NCBI RefSeq assembly: GCF_950097975.1
Contig: NZ_CATNHF010000001.1
Location: 799,446 to 863,445 of the forward strand
Direction: 5' to 3'
DNA length: 64,000 nucleotides
DNA from: Microbacterium sp. T2.11-28
GTDB lineage: Bacteria; Actinomycetota; Actinomycetes; Actinomycetales; Microbacteriaceae
Positions 18,418 through 26,892 of this stretch are shown in pieces. Below the pieces are notes generated by a model. The model searched no databases and was not told the DNA's origin. It saw nothing but the letters and a program-made list of their open reading frames with translations. A program made the translations under genes and the position numbers. The number at the start of each line of letters is the position of its first letter. Position 1 is the stretch's first letter.

Positions 18418-20133
18418 CTAGTGCGTGGCGATCCACACCGTCGCCTCGGCCGGCACGACGGGTCCGCTCGCGTCCGCGCTGGCGAGCACGATGCCGCCGG
18501 CACCGGCCGCCAGTGCATCGGGCAGCCGGTAGTCGGCCTCGCCGAAGTTGGTCACGACGTGCCAGCCGCCGGGGCGGACGAAGTGGAGCACGTCATCGCG
18601 GCCGGTCTCGATCCATTCCAGCTGCTCGGGTCCCTGCAGGCGGCGGCGGAGGTGCAGCGCGCGGCGATACAGCGACAGCGTGGATGCCGGGTCGCCCTCC
18701 TGGCGCTGCACGGCGAACTCGCCGAACCACTCCGGCTGCGGCAGGTGCGACCCGTCGTCGCCGAACCCGAAGGCGGGCGCGTCCGGGCGCCACGGGAGCG
18801 GCACGCGGCACCCGTCACGGCCGATCTCGGCGCCCTGCGTGCGGAAGTACGTCGGGTCCTGCCGCTGCGCCGGCGCGATCTCCGACACCTCCGGCAGGCC
18901 GAGCTCCTCACCCTGGTACAGATACGCCGACCCCGGGAGTCCCAGGACGAACAGCGTCGCCGCCGTCGCGCGACGGTGGCCGCGCTCGGCGTCGACCTCG
19001 TCGCGGCTGCCGCCGTCCAGCAGCCACTGCGCGGCGCGCTTGGTCGGCGCGAGCCCGGGATCCTCCGCCCCGCGCAGGCCGTAGCGGGTGGCGTGGCGCA
19101 CCACGTCGTGGTTCGACAGCACCCACGTGCTCGACGACGACGAGCCGTGCGTGCGCGCGAGGTTGTCCGTCACGATGCGACGGAACTCGGGCCCGTGGAA
19201 CGCCGCCTCGAGCAGGTCGAAGTTGAACGCCTGACCGAGGCTCTCGGGACGTGCGTACAGGTGGATACGGGAGGGATCGACCCAGGCCTCGGCGACGGCG
19301 GTGCGCGGGGGGTCGTAGGAGTTGAAGACCTCCCGCCACTGCGCGTAGATCTCGTGCACGTCGTCGCGGTCGAGGAGCGGGTGGCTGCCGTCGCGCGGGA
19401 GGAGGTCGAGCTCGGCGCGCGAGGGAAGCGGCTCGGTGAGGTCCTTGGACAGCATGTGGGCCACATCGATGCGGAACCCGTCGACACCGCGGTCGGCCCA
19501 GAACCGCAGCGTGGTGACGAAGTCCTCGCGCACCTCGGGGTGATCCCAGTTCAGGTCGGGCTGCTCGCGGGCGAAGTTGTGCAGGTACCACTGACCGTCG
19601 TCGACCCGCTCCCACGCCGGACCGCCGAACGTCGACAGCCAGTCGGTCGGCGGCTCGGCGCCGCCGGGGCCCGTGCCCTCGCGGAAGATGTACCGCTCGC
19701 GTGCCGCGGATCCGCGCCCCGCGGCCAGCGCCTCCTGGAACCAGGCGTGCTGATCGGAGGTGTGGTTGGGGACGATGTCGACCACGACCTTGATCCCCCG
19801 TTCGTGCAGCGCCGCCAGCATCGCGTCGAAGTCCGCGAGCGTTCCGAGCCGCGGATCGACGTCACGGTAGTCGGCGACGTCGTACCCGCCGTCGGCGAGC
19901 GCCGACGGGTAGAACGGGCTGAGCCACACCGCGTCGATGCCCAGGCTCGCGAGGTAGCCGATCCGCGACGTGATGCCGGGCAGGTCGCCGATGCCGTCGG
20001 CGTCGGCATCGGCGAAGCTCCGCGGATAGATCTGGTAGACCGCGGCCTGCCGCCACCACGGCGGGGTCTCGTCGTGCGCCGCCGCGTCGAGGTCGGGGCG
20101 GAGGTCGGAGTCGAGGTCGAGAGGGGTGGTCAC
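18418..20133 (-). CDS. GH13 alpha-glucosidase (oligo-1,6-glucosidase type)
   Basis: 571 aa. GH13 motifs are all present: YQIYPRSFADADADGIGDLPGI at the start of the barrel, VVDIVPNHTSDQH (region I), GFRIDVAH with nucleophile D223 (region II), VAEAWV with acid/base E282 (region III), and LSNHDVVRH with D343 (region IV). There is no signal peptide, so it is cytoplasmic. It would hydrolyse alpha-linked oligosaccharides imported by the adjoining ABC system, being last in that leftward cluster, 58 bp after the second permease gene. It starts with GTG. Confidence 0.93.
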   Translation of the reverse strand: MTTPLDLDSDLRPDLDAAAHDETPPWWRQAAVYQIYPRSFADADADGIGDLPGITSRIGYLASLGIDAVWLSPFYPSALADGGYDVADYRDVDPRLGTLADFDAMLAALHERGIKVVVDIVPNHTSDQHAWFQEALAAGRGSAARERYIFREGTGPGGAEPPTDWLSTFGGPAWERVDDGQWYLHNFAREQPDLNWDHPEVREDFVTTLRFWADRGVDGFRIDVAHMLSKDLTEPLPSRAELDLLPRDGSHPLLDRDDVHEIYAQWREVFNSYDPPRTAVAEAWVDPSRIHLYARPESLGQAFNFDLLEAAFHGPEFRRIVTDNLARTHGSSSSSTWVLSNHDVVRHATRYGLRGAEDPGLAPTKRAAQWLLDGGSRDEVDAERGHRRATAATLFVLGLPGSAYLYQGEELGLPEVSEIAPAQRQDPTYFRTQGAEIGRDGCRVPLPWRPDAPAFGFGDDGSHLPQPEWFGEFAVQRQEGDPASTLSLYRRALHLRRRLQGPEQLEWIETGRDDVLHFVRPGGWHVVTNFGEADYRLPDALAAGAGGIVLASADASGPVVPAEATVWIATH

Positions 20134-20191
20134 TGCGCGGTGCCTTTCCGAGGTGAGGGTGGGGTGAGGGATATCGTGCCGGACGGGGCGG

Positions 20192-21103
20192 TCAGCCCTT
20201 GACGGCGCCCTGGGTGACGCCCTCCATCACCCATCGCTGGGTGAAGAGGTACGCGATCAGGGCCGGGGCCATCGCCATGAGGTACGACGCGAACGACACG
20301 TTGTAGTTGTTGCTGAACTGCGTCTGGAACAGGTTCTGCCGCACCGGCAGGGTCTGGAGGGCGGGGTCGGAGATGATCAGCGACGGCATCATGAAGTCGT
20401 TCCACGCGTAGAGGAAGGCGAAGATGCCGACCGTCGCGCTCATCGGCGCCAGCAGCGGGAAGATCAGCCGCCAGAAGGTCTGCCAGGTGCTCGCCCCGTC
20501 GATGCGCGCGCTCTCCTCGAGCTCGATCGGGATCGACCGCAGGAACGCCGTGAACAGCAGCACGCTGAAGCTCAGCTGGAACATCGTGGCGAGGATGATC
20601 ACGCCGAACGGGTTGTCGAGCCCGACCCGGCCCGTGAGCTGGATCTGCGGGAGCGCGACGACGGGGAACGGGATGAACATCGCCGCCAGCAGGTAGAAGA
20701 ACGAGTAGCGGAAGAGGCGCCGCTCCCAGTTGCGGACGATGGCGTACGACGCGAAGGCGGCGAGGACGATCGTGGCGGCCACCGTGCCGGCGGTGACCAG
20801 GAACGAGATCGCCGCGCCGACGGGGAACTTGGTGAGCGTCCACGCCTGGACGAAGCCGTCGATGCTGAACGGCGCGGGCAGCGAGAACGCGTTGCCGTCG
20901 ACGGCCTGTGCGCTCGTCTTGAAGGCCATGGAGATCGTGACGTAGAGCGGCAGCAGCACCGTGACGGCGCACAGCATCAGGACGATCGTCGCCGACCAGT
21001 TCACGCGCTCCATGCGGGGCGTCCCCCGGCGGCGGCGCGGCGGATCCACGGCGACGTCGGCCTCTTCGAAGGCCAGGGCCGGCTGGCTGGTGGAAGTGGT
21101 CAT
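20192..21103 (-). CDS. Sugar ABC transporter permease, MalG type
   Basis: 303 aa with six membrane helices. The inner-membrane permease loop is EESARIDGASTWQTFWRLIFPLLAP, the EAA motif that docks with the ATPase. The N-terminus (1-33) is long and charged. It ends EGVTQGAVKG, a typical MalG-type C-terminus. The start ATG overlaps the stop of the other permease by 4 bp. No ATPase gene is in the cluster, so a shared MsmK-type ATPase such as the one encoded at 58652-59755 is a candidate. Confidence 0.92.
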   Translation of the reverse strand: MTTSTSQPALAFEEADVAVDPPRRRRGTPRMERVNWSATIVLMLCAVTVLLPLYVTISMAFKTSAQAVDGNAFSLPAPFSIDGFVQAWTLTKFPVGAAISFLVTAGTVAATIVLAAFASYAIVRNWERRLFRYSFFYLLAAMFIPFPVVALPQIQLTGRVGLDNPFGVIILATMFQLSFSVLLFTAFLRSIPIELEESARIDGASTWQTFWRLIFPLLAPMSATVGIFAFLYAWNDFMMPSLIISDPALQTLPVRQNLFQTQFSNNYNVSFASYLMAMAPALIAYLFTQRWVMEGVTQGAVKG

Positions 21104-22026
21104 GAGAGCTGGTTCCTTCCGCGCGTGAGCGAGAGTTGGAGCACGGAGATCACGACGGCCACGATGAAGAAGATCGTCGCGTTGGCCATCTGGTAGGCGT
21201 AGTCGCCGCCGTTGAAGCCCGCGATGATCGTCATCGCGATGCTGCGGGTCGCCGTTCCCGGTCCCCCGTTGGTGAGGCCGACGATGATGTCGTAGGCGTT
21301 GAGGAAGCCCTTGAACCCGAGGATCACGTTGATCACGACATAGCCGGCGACGAGCGGCAGCGTGATGCGCAGCAGCTGCTGGCGCTTGTTCGCCCCGTCG
21401 AGGTCGGCCGCCTCGTACACGTCGCCGGGCACCGAGAGGAGGCCGGCGATGTAGATGAGGAGGGTGCCCGGGATCGCCTGCCAGGCGGTGACGATCACGA
21501 TGGCGATCCATGCCAGATCGGCGTTGGCGAGCAGGCTCGTCTCCAGCCACGGCACTCCTACCGCCGAGCCGAGCGCGGGCACGGAGTTGGAGAAGAGGAA
21601 GTTGAAGACGTAGGCGATGATGATGCCCGAGATCACCATGGGGATCACGAACACGGTGCGCAGGCCGGTCTTGAACCGGATGCGCGCGGTCAGCGCGACC
21701 GCCAGCAGGAACGCGATCACGTTGACCACGATCACCGTGGCGATCGAGAACCCGAACGTGAACAGGTAGCTCTGCAGGATCGCCGGGTCGCTGAACAGGG
21801 CGATGTAGTTGGTGAATCCGATGAAGTTCCAGTCGCCGATGCCGATGGAATCGGTGAAGCTGAAGAAGATGCCGATCACCCCCGGCACCGTGATGGCGAG
21901 CGTGAACAGCACCAGGCTCGGCAGCAGGAACAGGTAGTAGATCGGCTCCACCCGCCGCTTCTTGTGAGCGAGGTCGCGGGGTCCGCGCCCCGCCCCTCCG
22001 GTGACGATCGTGCGGGTGGTGGTCAT
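21100..22026 (-). CDS. Sugar ABC transporter permease, MalF type
   Basis: 308 aa with six predicted helices. It starts with a basic segment KKRRVEPIYYLFLLPSLVLF and has the EAA loop YEAADLDGANKRQQLLRITLPLVAG. It forms the membrane channel with the MalG-type permease. Genes on both sides overlap it by 4 bp (ATGA), so the binding protein and both permeases are translationally coupled. Confidence 0.92.
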   Translation of the reverse strand: MTTTRTIVTGGAGRGPRDLAHKKRRVEPIYYLFLLPSLVLFTLAITVPGVIGIFFSFTDSIGIGDWNFIGFTNYIALFSDPAILQSYLFTFGFSIATVIVVNVIAFLLAVALTARIRFKTGLRTVFVIPMVISGIIIAYVFNFLFSNSVPALGSAVGVPWLETSLLANADLAWIAIVIVTAWQAIPGTLLIYIAGLLSVPGDVYEAADLDGANKRQQLLRITLPLVAGYVVINVILGFKGFLNAYDIIVGLTNGGPGTATRSIAMTIIAGFNGGDYAYQMANATIFFIVAVVISVLQLSLTRGRNQLS

Positions 22027-23324
22027 CTCGAGGTCTCCTTCGACTCTTCGGAAGACGGCACGGGCTGACGGAATGCGAGACGCGACCAGTCCCGGTCCAT
22101 CGTGCGGAGGATCGACGACGGCGCGTCGCCGAGCACCATGGCCTGTGCGTAGTTGAAGACGGGGATCGTCTTGGGCACGAGCACCGACGGCCCCTGGTAG
22201 ACCTTGCCGTCGGCGTAGTACTCCTGCATGCCGGCCACCCGCGGGTCGTCGGGCGGGGCGGCGTCGGCGAGCGGCGAGAAGCCCAGCTGCGAGGCGTTGT
22301 ACGCGTCGATCACCTCCGGCTGATAGAGGTACTCGAGGAAGTCGCGGGCCGCCTCCTTGTGCCGCGACGCCTCGGGGATCATCGCGGCGAGGTCCATGTT
22401 CACCCGCACCGCGAGGTCTCCCGCGTCGTCGGTCATCGGAAGCGGGAACGTGCCCAGCTCCAGGTCGGGATCGATCTTCGCGATCTCCGCGAAGGCCCAC
22501 GGCCCCTGGAGGTACATCGCCGCCTCGCCGCGGGCGAAGGCCAGGTTCCCGTCGCCGTAGGCGCGGCTGGCCGCGTCGTCGTTGACGTACTCGCCGGCGA
22601 GTTCGAGCATGCGCTCCATCGGCTCGGTGAAGTCCTTCTCGAACGAGACCTCGGAGGTCGCCCCGACGTCGGCGCCCTCGGCCGCCAGCCGGTCGAAGAA
22701 CTCCAGGACCGGGAGCGAGCCGCCCACGGCGTAGTCGTACCAGCCCTGGGCGACGGTCCAGTCGTCCTTGAACGTCGCGTAGAACGGGGTGATGCCGGCG
22801 TCCTGCAGCGCGGTGCAGACCTCGATGAGCTCATCCCAGGTGGTGGGCACCTCGAGCCCCTGCTCCTCGAAGATCTGCGGGTTGTAGATGACCGACGCCG
22901 CCATGACCGAGTAGGGCAGCGCGCTCACCGTGCCCTCGCACGAGCCGTACTGGTCCATCAGCGGCTGGAGGTCCTCGCGCACGCTCCCCGCCGCGTCGGT
23001 CCCGGAGAGATCGCTGAGTGCGCAGCGCTGCACGAACCGCGCGACCTCGTAGTTGTAGTTGGCGAGCATGATGTCGGGCGGGTTGCCGCGCACGAAGCTC
23101 GCGGAGACGACGTCGACGCCCGAGGTGTCCATCTCGACGGTGACGCGATCCTGCGAGGCGTTGTAGTCGGCGACGGTCGCGGTCATGAAGTCGAGCGCCT
23201 CGCGCTTGCTGAAGGTGAAGCGGATCGTCTCGCGCCCGTCGCTCGAGCAGCCCGCGAGCATTCCGCCCGCGAGCACGAGCAGCGCCCCGGTGGCCAGCAG
23301 CCGGATCCTCCTGTGGTGTGCCAT
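22023..23324 (-). CDS. Extracellular sugar-binding lipoprotein of the ABC importer
   Basis: 433 aa. The signal peptide ends at the lipobox LAGC, so the mature protein is lipid-anchored. The solute-binding (SBP_bac_1-like) fold is shown by NPPDIMLANYNYEVARF, a hinge region PTTWDELIEVCTALQDAGITPF, and AMYLQGPWAFAEI. MAHHRR at 23324 is taken as the start because GAGG lies 6 nt upstream; an ATG two codons earlier touches that site. First gene of the operon, divergent from the ROK regulator, hence probably induced by the imported sugar. Confidence 0.9.
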   Translation of the reverse strand: MAHHRRIRLLATGALLVLAGGMLAGCSSDGRETIRFTFSKREALDFMTATVADYNASQDRVTVEMDTSGVDVVSASFVRGNPPDIMLANYNYEVARFVQRCALSDLSGTDAAGSVREDLQPLMDQYGSCEGTVSALPYSVMAASVIYNPQIFEEQGLEVPTTWDELIEVCTALQDAGITPFYATFKDDWTVAQGWYDYAVGGSLPVLEFFDRLAAEGADVGATSEVSFEKDFTEPMERMLELAGEYVNDDAASRAYGDGNLAFARGEAAMYLQGPWAFAEIAKIDPDLELGTFPLPMTDDAGDLAVRVNMDLAAMIPEASRHKEAARDFLEYLYQPEVIDAYNASQLGFSPLADAAPPDDPRVAGMQEYYADGKVYQGPSVLVPKTIPVFNYAQAMVLGDAPSSILRTMDRDWSRLAFRQPVPSSEESKETSR

Positions 23325-23374
23325 CGACATCCTCGTCTCTCACCGCATCGTCGCGGATATATGGTCGCCTATTA

Positions 23375-23391
23375 GATTTACTCGTCAAATC
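23375..23391. promoter_or_regulatory. Candidate ROK regulator operator
   Basis: Inverted repeat GATTT-ACTCGTC-AAATC in the 116-bp divergent region between the binding protein and the ROK regulator. Spaced ATTT/AAAT arms resemble known Mlc/NagC-type ROK sites. It is unusually AT-rich for this DNA. Confidence 0.5.
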
Positions 23392-23440
23392 AATGTCTGC
23401 ACGGCAGTATTGCAGCAGCAGAAAGTGAAGGTCAAGACCC

Positions 23441-24649
23441 TTGTCCACTCCCCTCGGAACCACGGCGACCCGCCCGGCGAGCCTCGACGCCGTGCTTCGG
23501 CACGCGTGGCAGGCGCGCGAGTTCACGGCTTCCGAGGTGATGGCGGCCACCGGGCTCACCCGGTCGACGGCGATCGAGGCGATGGACACCCTGGCCGAGA
23601 TGGGGCTGCTCGAAGAGCTCCCCAACGCGCGCCTGGCGGGCGACTACCGCAAGGGACGCCCCGCCCGGCGCTTCGCGCTCAGGGCGGATGCCGCCGTGCT
23701 CCTCGGCGTGGACGCCGGACACGCCCGCATCACGGCGACCGTCACCGACCTGCGCTCGCGCGCGCTCGCCTCGCACGAGACCGCACATGAGATCGACAGC
23801 GAGGGGCCCGATGCGCGGCGCGGCGCCGTGCTCGCGACGATCGACGAGGCACTCGCGCGGGCGGGCCGCACCCGCGGGGACGTCCTGGCCGTGGCCGTCG
23901 GGGTCCCGGCCCCGGTGGATGCCGCGGGGCGCTCGCCCCGGCACCCGCACAGGTTCTGGGAGCGGATGAACCCCGGCCTGGCCGAGGCGCTCGATTGGGC
24001 GCCCATCGTCCGCATCGACAACGACGCGTCACTGGCCGCCGTCGCCGAGGGGGCCGTGGGCGCGGCCACCGGGTGCACCGACTACATCACGCTGCTCGCG
24101 GGTGACCGCCTGGGCGCCGGCGTCGTCGTGGACGGTCACCTCCTGCGGGGCTCGCACGGCGGCGTGGGCGAGATGGTCGCGTTCGACCACGTCGAGGGCG
24201 TCGGATCGGCGCACGGCCTCGGCGCCATGGCGGCCACGTGGGCCCGCGCAGCCGTCGACGAGGGGCGGCTCTCCCCCGACGGCGCGCTCGCCGGACTCTC
24301 CAGCGACGACCTCGACGGCCGCCGGGTGCTGGAGGCGGCCGCCGCCGGCGACCCGGACGCGCGCGAGATCGCTGCGCGCGTGGGAGGAGCGCTCGCCCGG
24401 ATCGTCAGCGTGCTCGGCAGCATGTTCGACCCGCAGCGCGTGGTGGTGTCCGGGGCCATCGCGGCCGGCATCGACGACGTCGTGCGCGCGGCGCGGCTGG
24501 CCCTCCCCACCGACCTGCACCTGCCCGCGCCCGAGCTGGTCGTCTCGACGCTGGGCGCGGACGTCGTCGTCACCGGGGCCGTCTGGGCCGCTGCCGACGC
24601 GGCGCGGACGGCCGCTCTCGACGTATGGGCGTCCCGCCGCGCCGGCTGA
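23441..24649 (+). CDS. ROK family transcriptional regulator
   Basis: 402 aa from a TTG start. The N-terminal winged helix (15-70; HAWQAREFTASEVMAATGLTRSTAIEAMDTLAEMGLLEE) precedes a ROK sugar-kinase-like fold with GVDAGHARITATVTD, VAVGVPAPVD, RIDNDASLAAVAEGAVGAA, and GDRLGAGVVVDGHLLRGSHGGVGEM. The cysteine cluster (CxCGxxGC) that holds structural zinc in many ROK proteins is missing. It sits divergently from the sugar ABC operon and is the likely repressor of it, released by the sugar. Neighbouring permease and glucosidase genes point to an alpha-glucoside. Confidence 0.9.
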   Translation: MSTPLGTTATRPASLDAVLRHAWQAREFTASEVMAATGLTRSTAIEAMDTLAEMGLLEELPNARLAGDYRKGRPARRFALRADAAVLLGVDAGHARITATVTDLRSRALASHETAHEIDSEGPDARRGAVLATIDEALARAGRTRGDVLAVAVGVPAPVDAAGRSPRHPHRFWERMNPGLAEALDWAPIVRIDNDASLAAVAEGAVGAATGCTDYITLLAGDRLGAGVVVDGHLLRGSHGGVGEMVAFDHVEGVGSAHGLGAMAATWARAAVDEGRLSPDGALAGLSSDDLDGRRVLEAAAAGDPDAREIAARVGGALARIVSVLGSMFDPQRVVVSGAIAAGIDDVVRAARLALPTDLHLPAPELVVSTLGADVVVTGAVWAAADAARTAALDVWASRRAG

Positions 24650-24971
24650 CGCGCCTCGGGGCGGCAGTCGCTCACGGCGTCGGGCAGGCGCCGCGCTCCC
24701 CGACGATTTCGCACCCGGTCGTCACGCCTGTGCTCCGGCAGACTTCTCCTGCGCTCCCGCAGACCCTTCCGGCGGCGTGGACGAGGCATGGTGGACAGGG
24801 TGCCTGCGCTCGAGCGCGGCTCCGATCGCTGGTGGCGGCCGCCGCCGGAAACGCCGAGACCGGCCGGCGTCTCCGTGTCGAGGTCCTGGCGGCTCCGCTG
24901 CCGCAGATGCGCTTCTCGGTGCCGTCATCCGGCGTGCGCTGAGCCGTGAGGACTTCGCGTTCGCCGTCGCG
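24650..24971. other. Intergenic, no gene seen
   Basis: A 322-bp gap between convergent ROK and PspC genes. Frames open here have poor codon bias and no recognisable motif. A short direct repeat (TGTGCTCCGGCAGAC and TGCGCTCCCGCAGAC near 24729 and 24751) is the only structure noticed. Confidence 0.5.
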
Positions 24972-25142
24972 CTAGAACTCGGTCGTCGTGGGGACGAGCA
25001 CCCACAGCACGATGTAGACCGGGATCGCCACCGAGGCGATGAGCACCGCGGACAGCCGGACAGCGAGCGGCGGGAGGCCGAGCTGGCGAGCGAGGCCACC
25101 GCACACGCCGGCGATGAGTCTGTCCTTCGTTGCTCTGCGCAT
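24972..25142 (-). CDS. Small PspC domain protein
   Basis: 56 aa. It is essentially a bare PspC domain: a basic start KDRLIAGVCGGLARQLGLPPLAVRL followed by one hydrophobic helix VLIASVAIPVYIVLWVLVP. GAGG lies 7 nt before this ATG, whereas a longer frame upstream lacks support. PspC-like proteins are membrane-associated and linked to envelope stress. It is the last chromosomal gene left of the inserted element and, before insertion, would have been next to the tRNA-Thr gene. Confidence 0.85.
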   Translation of the reverse strand: MRRATKDRLIAGVCGGLARQLGLPPLAVRLSAVLIASVAIPVYIVLWVLVPTTTEF

Positions 25143-25252
25143 GGCGCTACCTCGGCTTCCGGGCCCCGACGCCCCCACACGGCTCACGGTACTAGGAGCG
25201 CGGGAGTTTCGCTCCTGCGAGCGCACACCACGGTCGCACGGGCATGACGAGG

Positions 25253-25271
25253 GTTCGGTGGGCTGTTAGCA
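25253..25271. other. Left end: GTTCGGT direct repeat plus inverted repeat
   Basis: GTTCGGT (25253-25259) then GGGCTGTTAGCA (25260-25271) reading inward. Just inside are repeated CCTG-rich tracts (TTTCCTGTAGAC and TTTCCTGTAGAG at about 25316 and 25338), which could be subterminal protein-binding sites. The interval 25143-25488 holds no gene. Confidence 0.75.
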
Positions 25272-25488
25272 GAACCTGTCCTGGTGCGGATCGCGGGCAT
25301 CCGGGGTTCCTGCGTTTCCTGTAGACGGTTCCTGTTTTTCCTGTAGAGCGGGCACAGTGATGGCCCCTGCCGAACGAGGCCCAGGACCGAGAGGCTCTGG
25401 TGGGAGTCGCGGTGCACCGAGAATGGCAGAGCTGACTTAGCGAGATCATCACCGGACGTCCGGTGTCGCTCGGATAGATTGCGCTAGC

Positions 25489-26268
25489 GTGCGGCATGTG
25501 GACGCTGCCGAACTTCCCTGGTCATTGGTATCTATCGCGCTGGCAGCACTTGCTGGCGCAGGGTTGAACCATGCGTTTGGTCGTCGCGCGGAGTCGATGC
25601 GCGCCCTACGAGAAGCTCGCACCGAGTGGGCCGTCGACGCAATGGCGTTCCGTGACGCGAACCTCGAGGACGTCGTGATGAAAATCTACGCACGTCCGGA
25701 AGCACCCGAAGTCAAACCGGCGCTGAGAGTCATTGACCCTCGTGGCGCTCGATATGCGTACACGCTTGTGATCGTGCAGGCATCTGCCGAACGCCAGATC
25801 GCTGACCAGTGGTTCGGCGGCAATGGTATCTACAGCACAATCACGCCGCCACAACTGCGTAGGCTCGGACGACTCATGGAACGCACAATCGCACTGTGGG
25901 CTCAGGCAAGTTGGCGCATGCCGTTGTGGCGCCTACGCCTAGTCACCTGGTGGCTCGTCCGACGTGAACAGCTGTGGACGGAGTACATGCATGGCGAGCT
26001 AAACGCCGGGCACCAGCGAGCCACCAACCGCGCGGACGCGGCAAGCTTTCGCAAGTACGCCCGCGCCCGCAGGCGGGAGGTACGTCGTTCCCGCCGACGC
26101 CAGAAGCCAACCGGCGCGTTCATCGATTGCTCGACGTGCGGACGGCCCGCCTACCAGGAGCAGAGCGAACTGTTGACGCTGGAAGATGGTGCGGAGGTTG
26201 TGCGTGATACCTATCGGTGCAAGAAGGGCCACGAGACGTCATCGGAGCAACCGTTCGAGGTGGAATAG
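25489..26268 (+). CDS. Hypothetical membrane-anchored zinc-ribbon protein
   Basis: 259 aa; not recognised. One hydrophobic segment lies near the N-terminus (LVSIALAALAGAGLNHAF), followed by basic and Trp-rich helices (WRLRLVTWWLVRREQLW). A C-terminal zinc-ribbon-like motif is seen: CSTCG, then about 26 residues, then CKKGH. The GTG at 25489 would be leaderless because TAGATT lies 8 nt upstream; another in-frame GTG is at 25498. Codon use is less GC-biased than in the genes to its left, in line with being the first gene of the inserted element. Its 3' end overlaps the opposing gene remnant by 58 bp. Confidence 0.6.
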   Translation: MRHVDAAELPWSLVSIALAALAGAGLNHAFGRRAESMRALREARTEWAVDAMAFRDANLEDVVMKIYARPEAPEVKPALRVIDPRGARYAYTLVIVQASAERQIADQWFGGNGIYSTITPPQLRRLGRLMERTIALWAQASWRMPLWRLRLVTWWLVRREQLWTEYMHGELNAGHQRATNRADAASFRKYARARRREVRRSRRRQKPTGAFIDCSTCGRPAYQEQSELLTLEDGAEVVRDTYRCKKGHETSSEQPFEVE

Positions 26269-26576
26269 TCACCCTCGGCGCCATGACGCGCGGGAAGTCG
26301 AACTGTTGTGGTCCGGAACGAGACCGCTGACCAGGACGATCCGACGGGATCAAAGCGTGATCTTGTCGGCAGGTAGCAACGCCGGGTGAAGAACAGGGGC
26401 AGTGGAATGTTGCCGACGCGGGCGACCTCCACGAGTTCGGTGAACTTGATCTCGCCGTTCTCGAGCGCGTGACGGTAGGCCGCCCGTTCGCTAGCGACCG
26501 AGTTGTCGAGAAGCGCGACGAGCACTTCCCGTTCGATCTCGACTCGGTCCCCACCGAGAGTGACGTGAACCTGCAT
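26211..26576 (-). pseudogene. Possible N-terminal remnant of an ImmA/IrrE-associated protein
   Basis: 121-aa frame. The first ~60 residues (VTLGGDRVEIEREVLVALLDNSVASERAAYRHALENGEIKFTELVEVARVGNIPLPLFF) look like the N-terminal region of actinobacterial ImmA/IrrE-type regulators. Homology ends abruptly after PLPLFF, and the remainder is composition-typical noise that runs into the neighbouring gene. The metallopeptidase HEXXH region is absent. I read it as a truncated gene, but family assignment is from memory and weak. The 316 bp to its right (26577-26892) hold no gene that I can support. Confidence 0.35.
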
Positions 26577-26892
26577 AGCTCCCCCAGAACTGGCTCTCGT
26601 TCACTATGTCCCGGTCAGCCTGGGCGATCACCACGACACGCCCTACCCCGCCCCGGCGGGCACTGTTCCTGAAGCAACCGTCAACCGCTCGGACAGCATT
26701 GCCGTGCTGTCGGAGGGGACTTCGTCGCTGACCATCAGCGAACGTAGCACCTACGCCGTTCAAGCACGTGCTCCCCCCGACCGGAACCGTTAGAGACTGG
26801 TAGGTGCGGAGACTGACCGAGGCGACCGCAACTGCCTCGGTGTCTTTTGACTGATTCGAGTGCCACGCAGCTCGAGAACGGAGCATCACCCT

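Noticed and set aside
24722-25180. 152-aa minus-strand frame overlapping the PspC gene
   Set aside because: Ser/Arg/Pro-rich shadow composition; the PspC frame with a good ribosome site occupies the same DNA.
25143-25488. A long duplicated tRNA-Thr 3' end at the left boundary, as classical tRNA-targeting integrases leave
   Set aside because: Only the 7-bp GTTCGGT (8 bp counting the next G) is shared; the tRNA T-arm sequence is not present at the left end.
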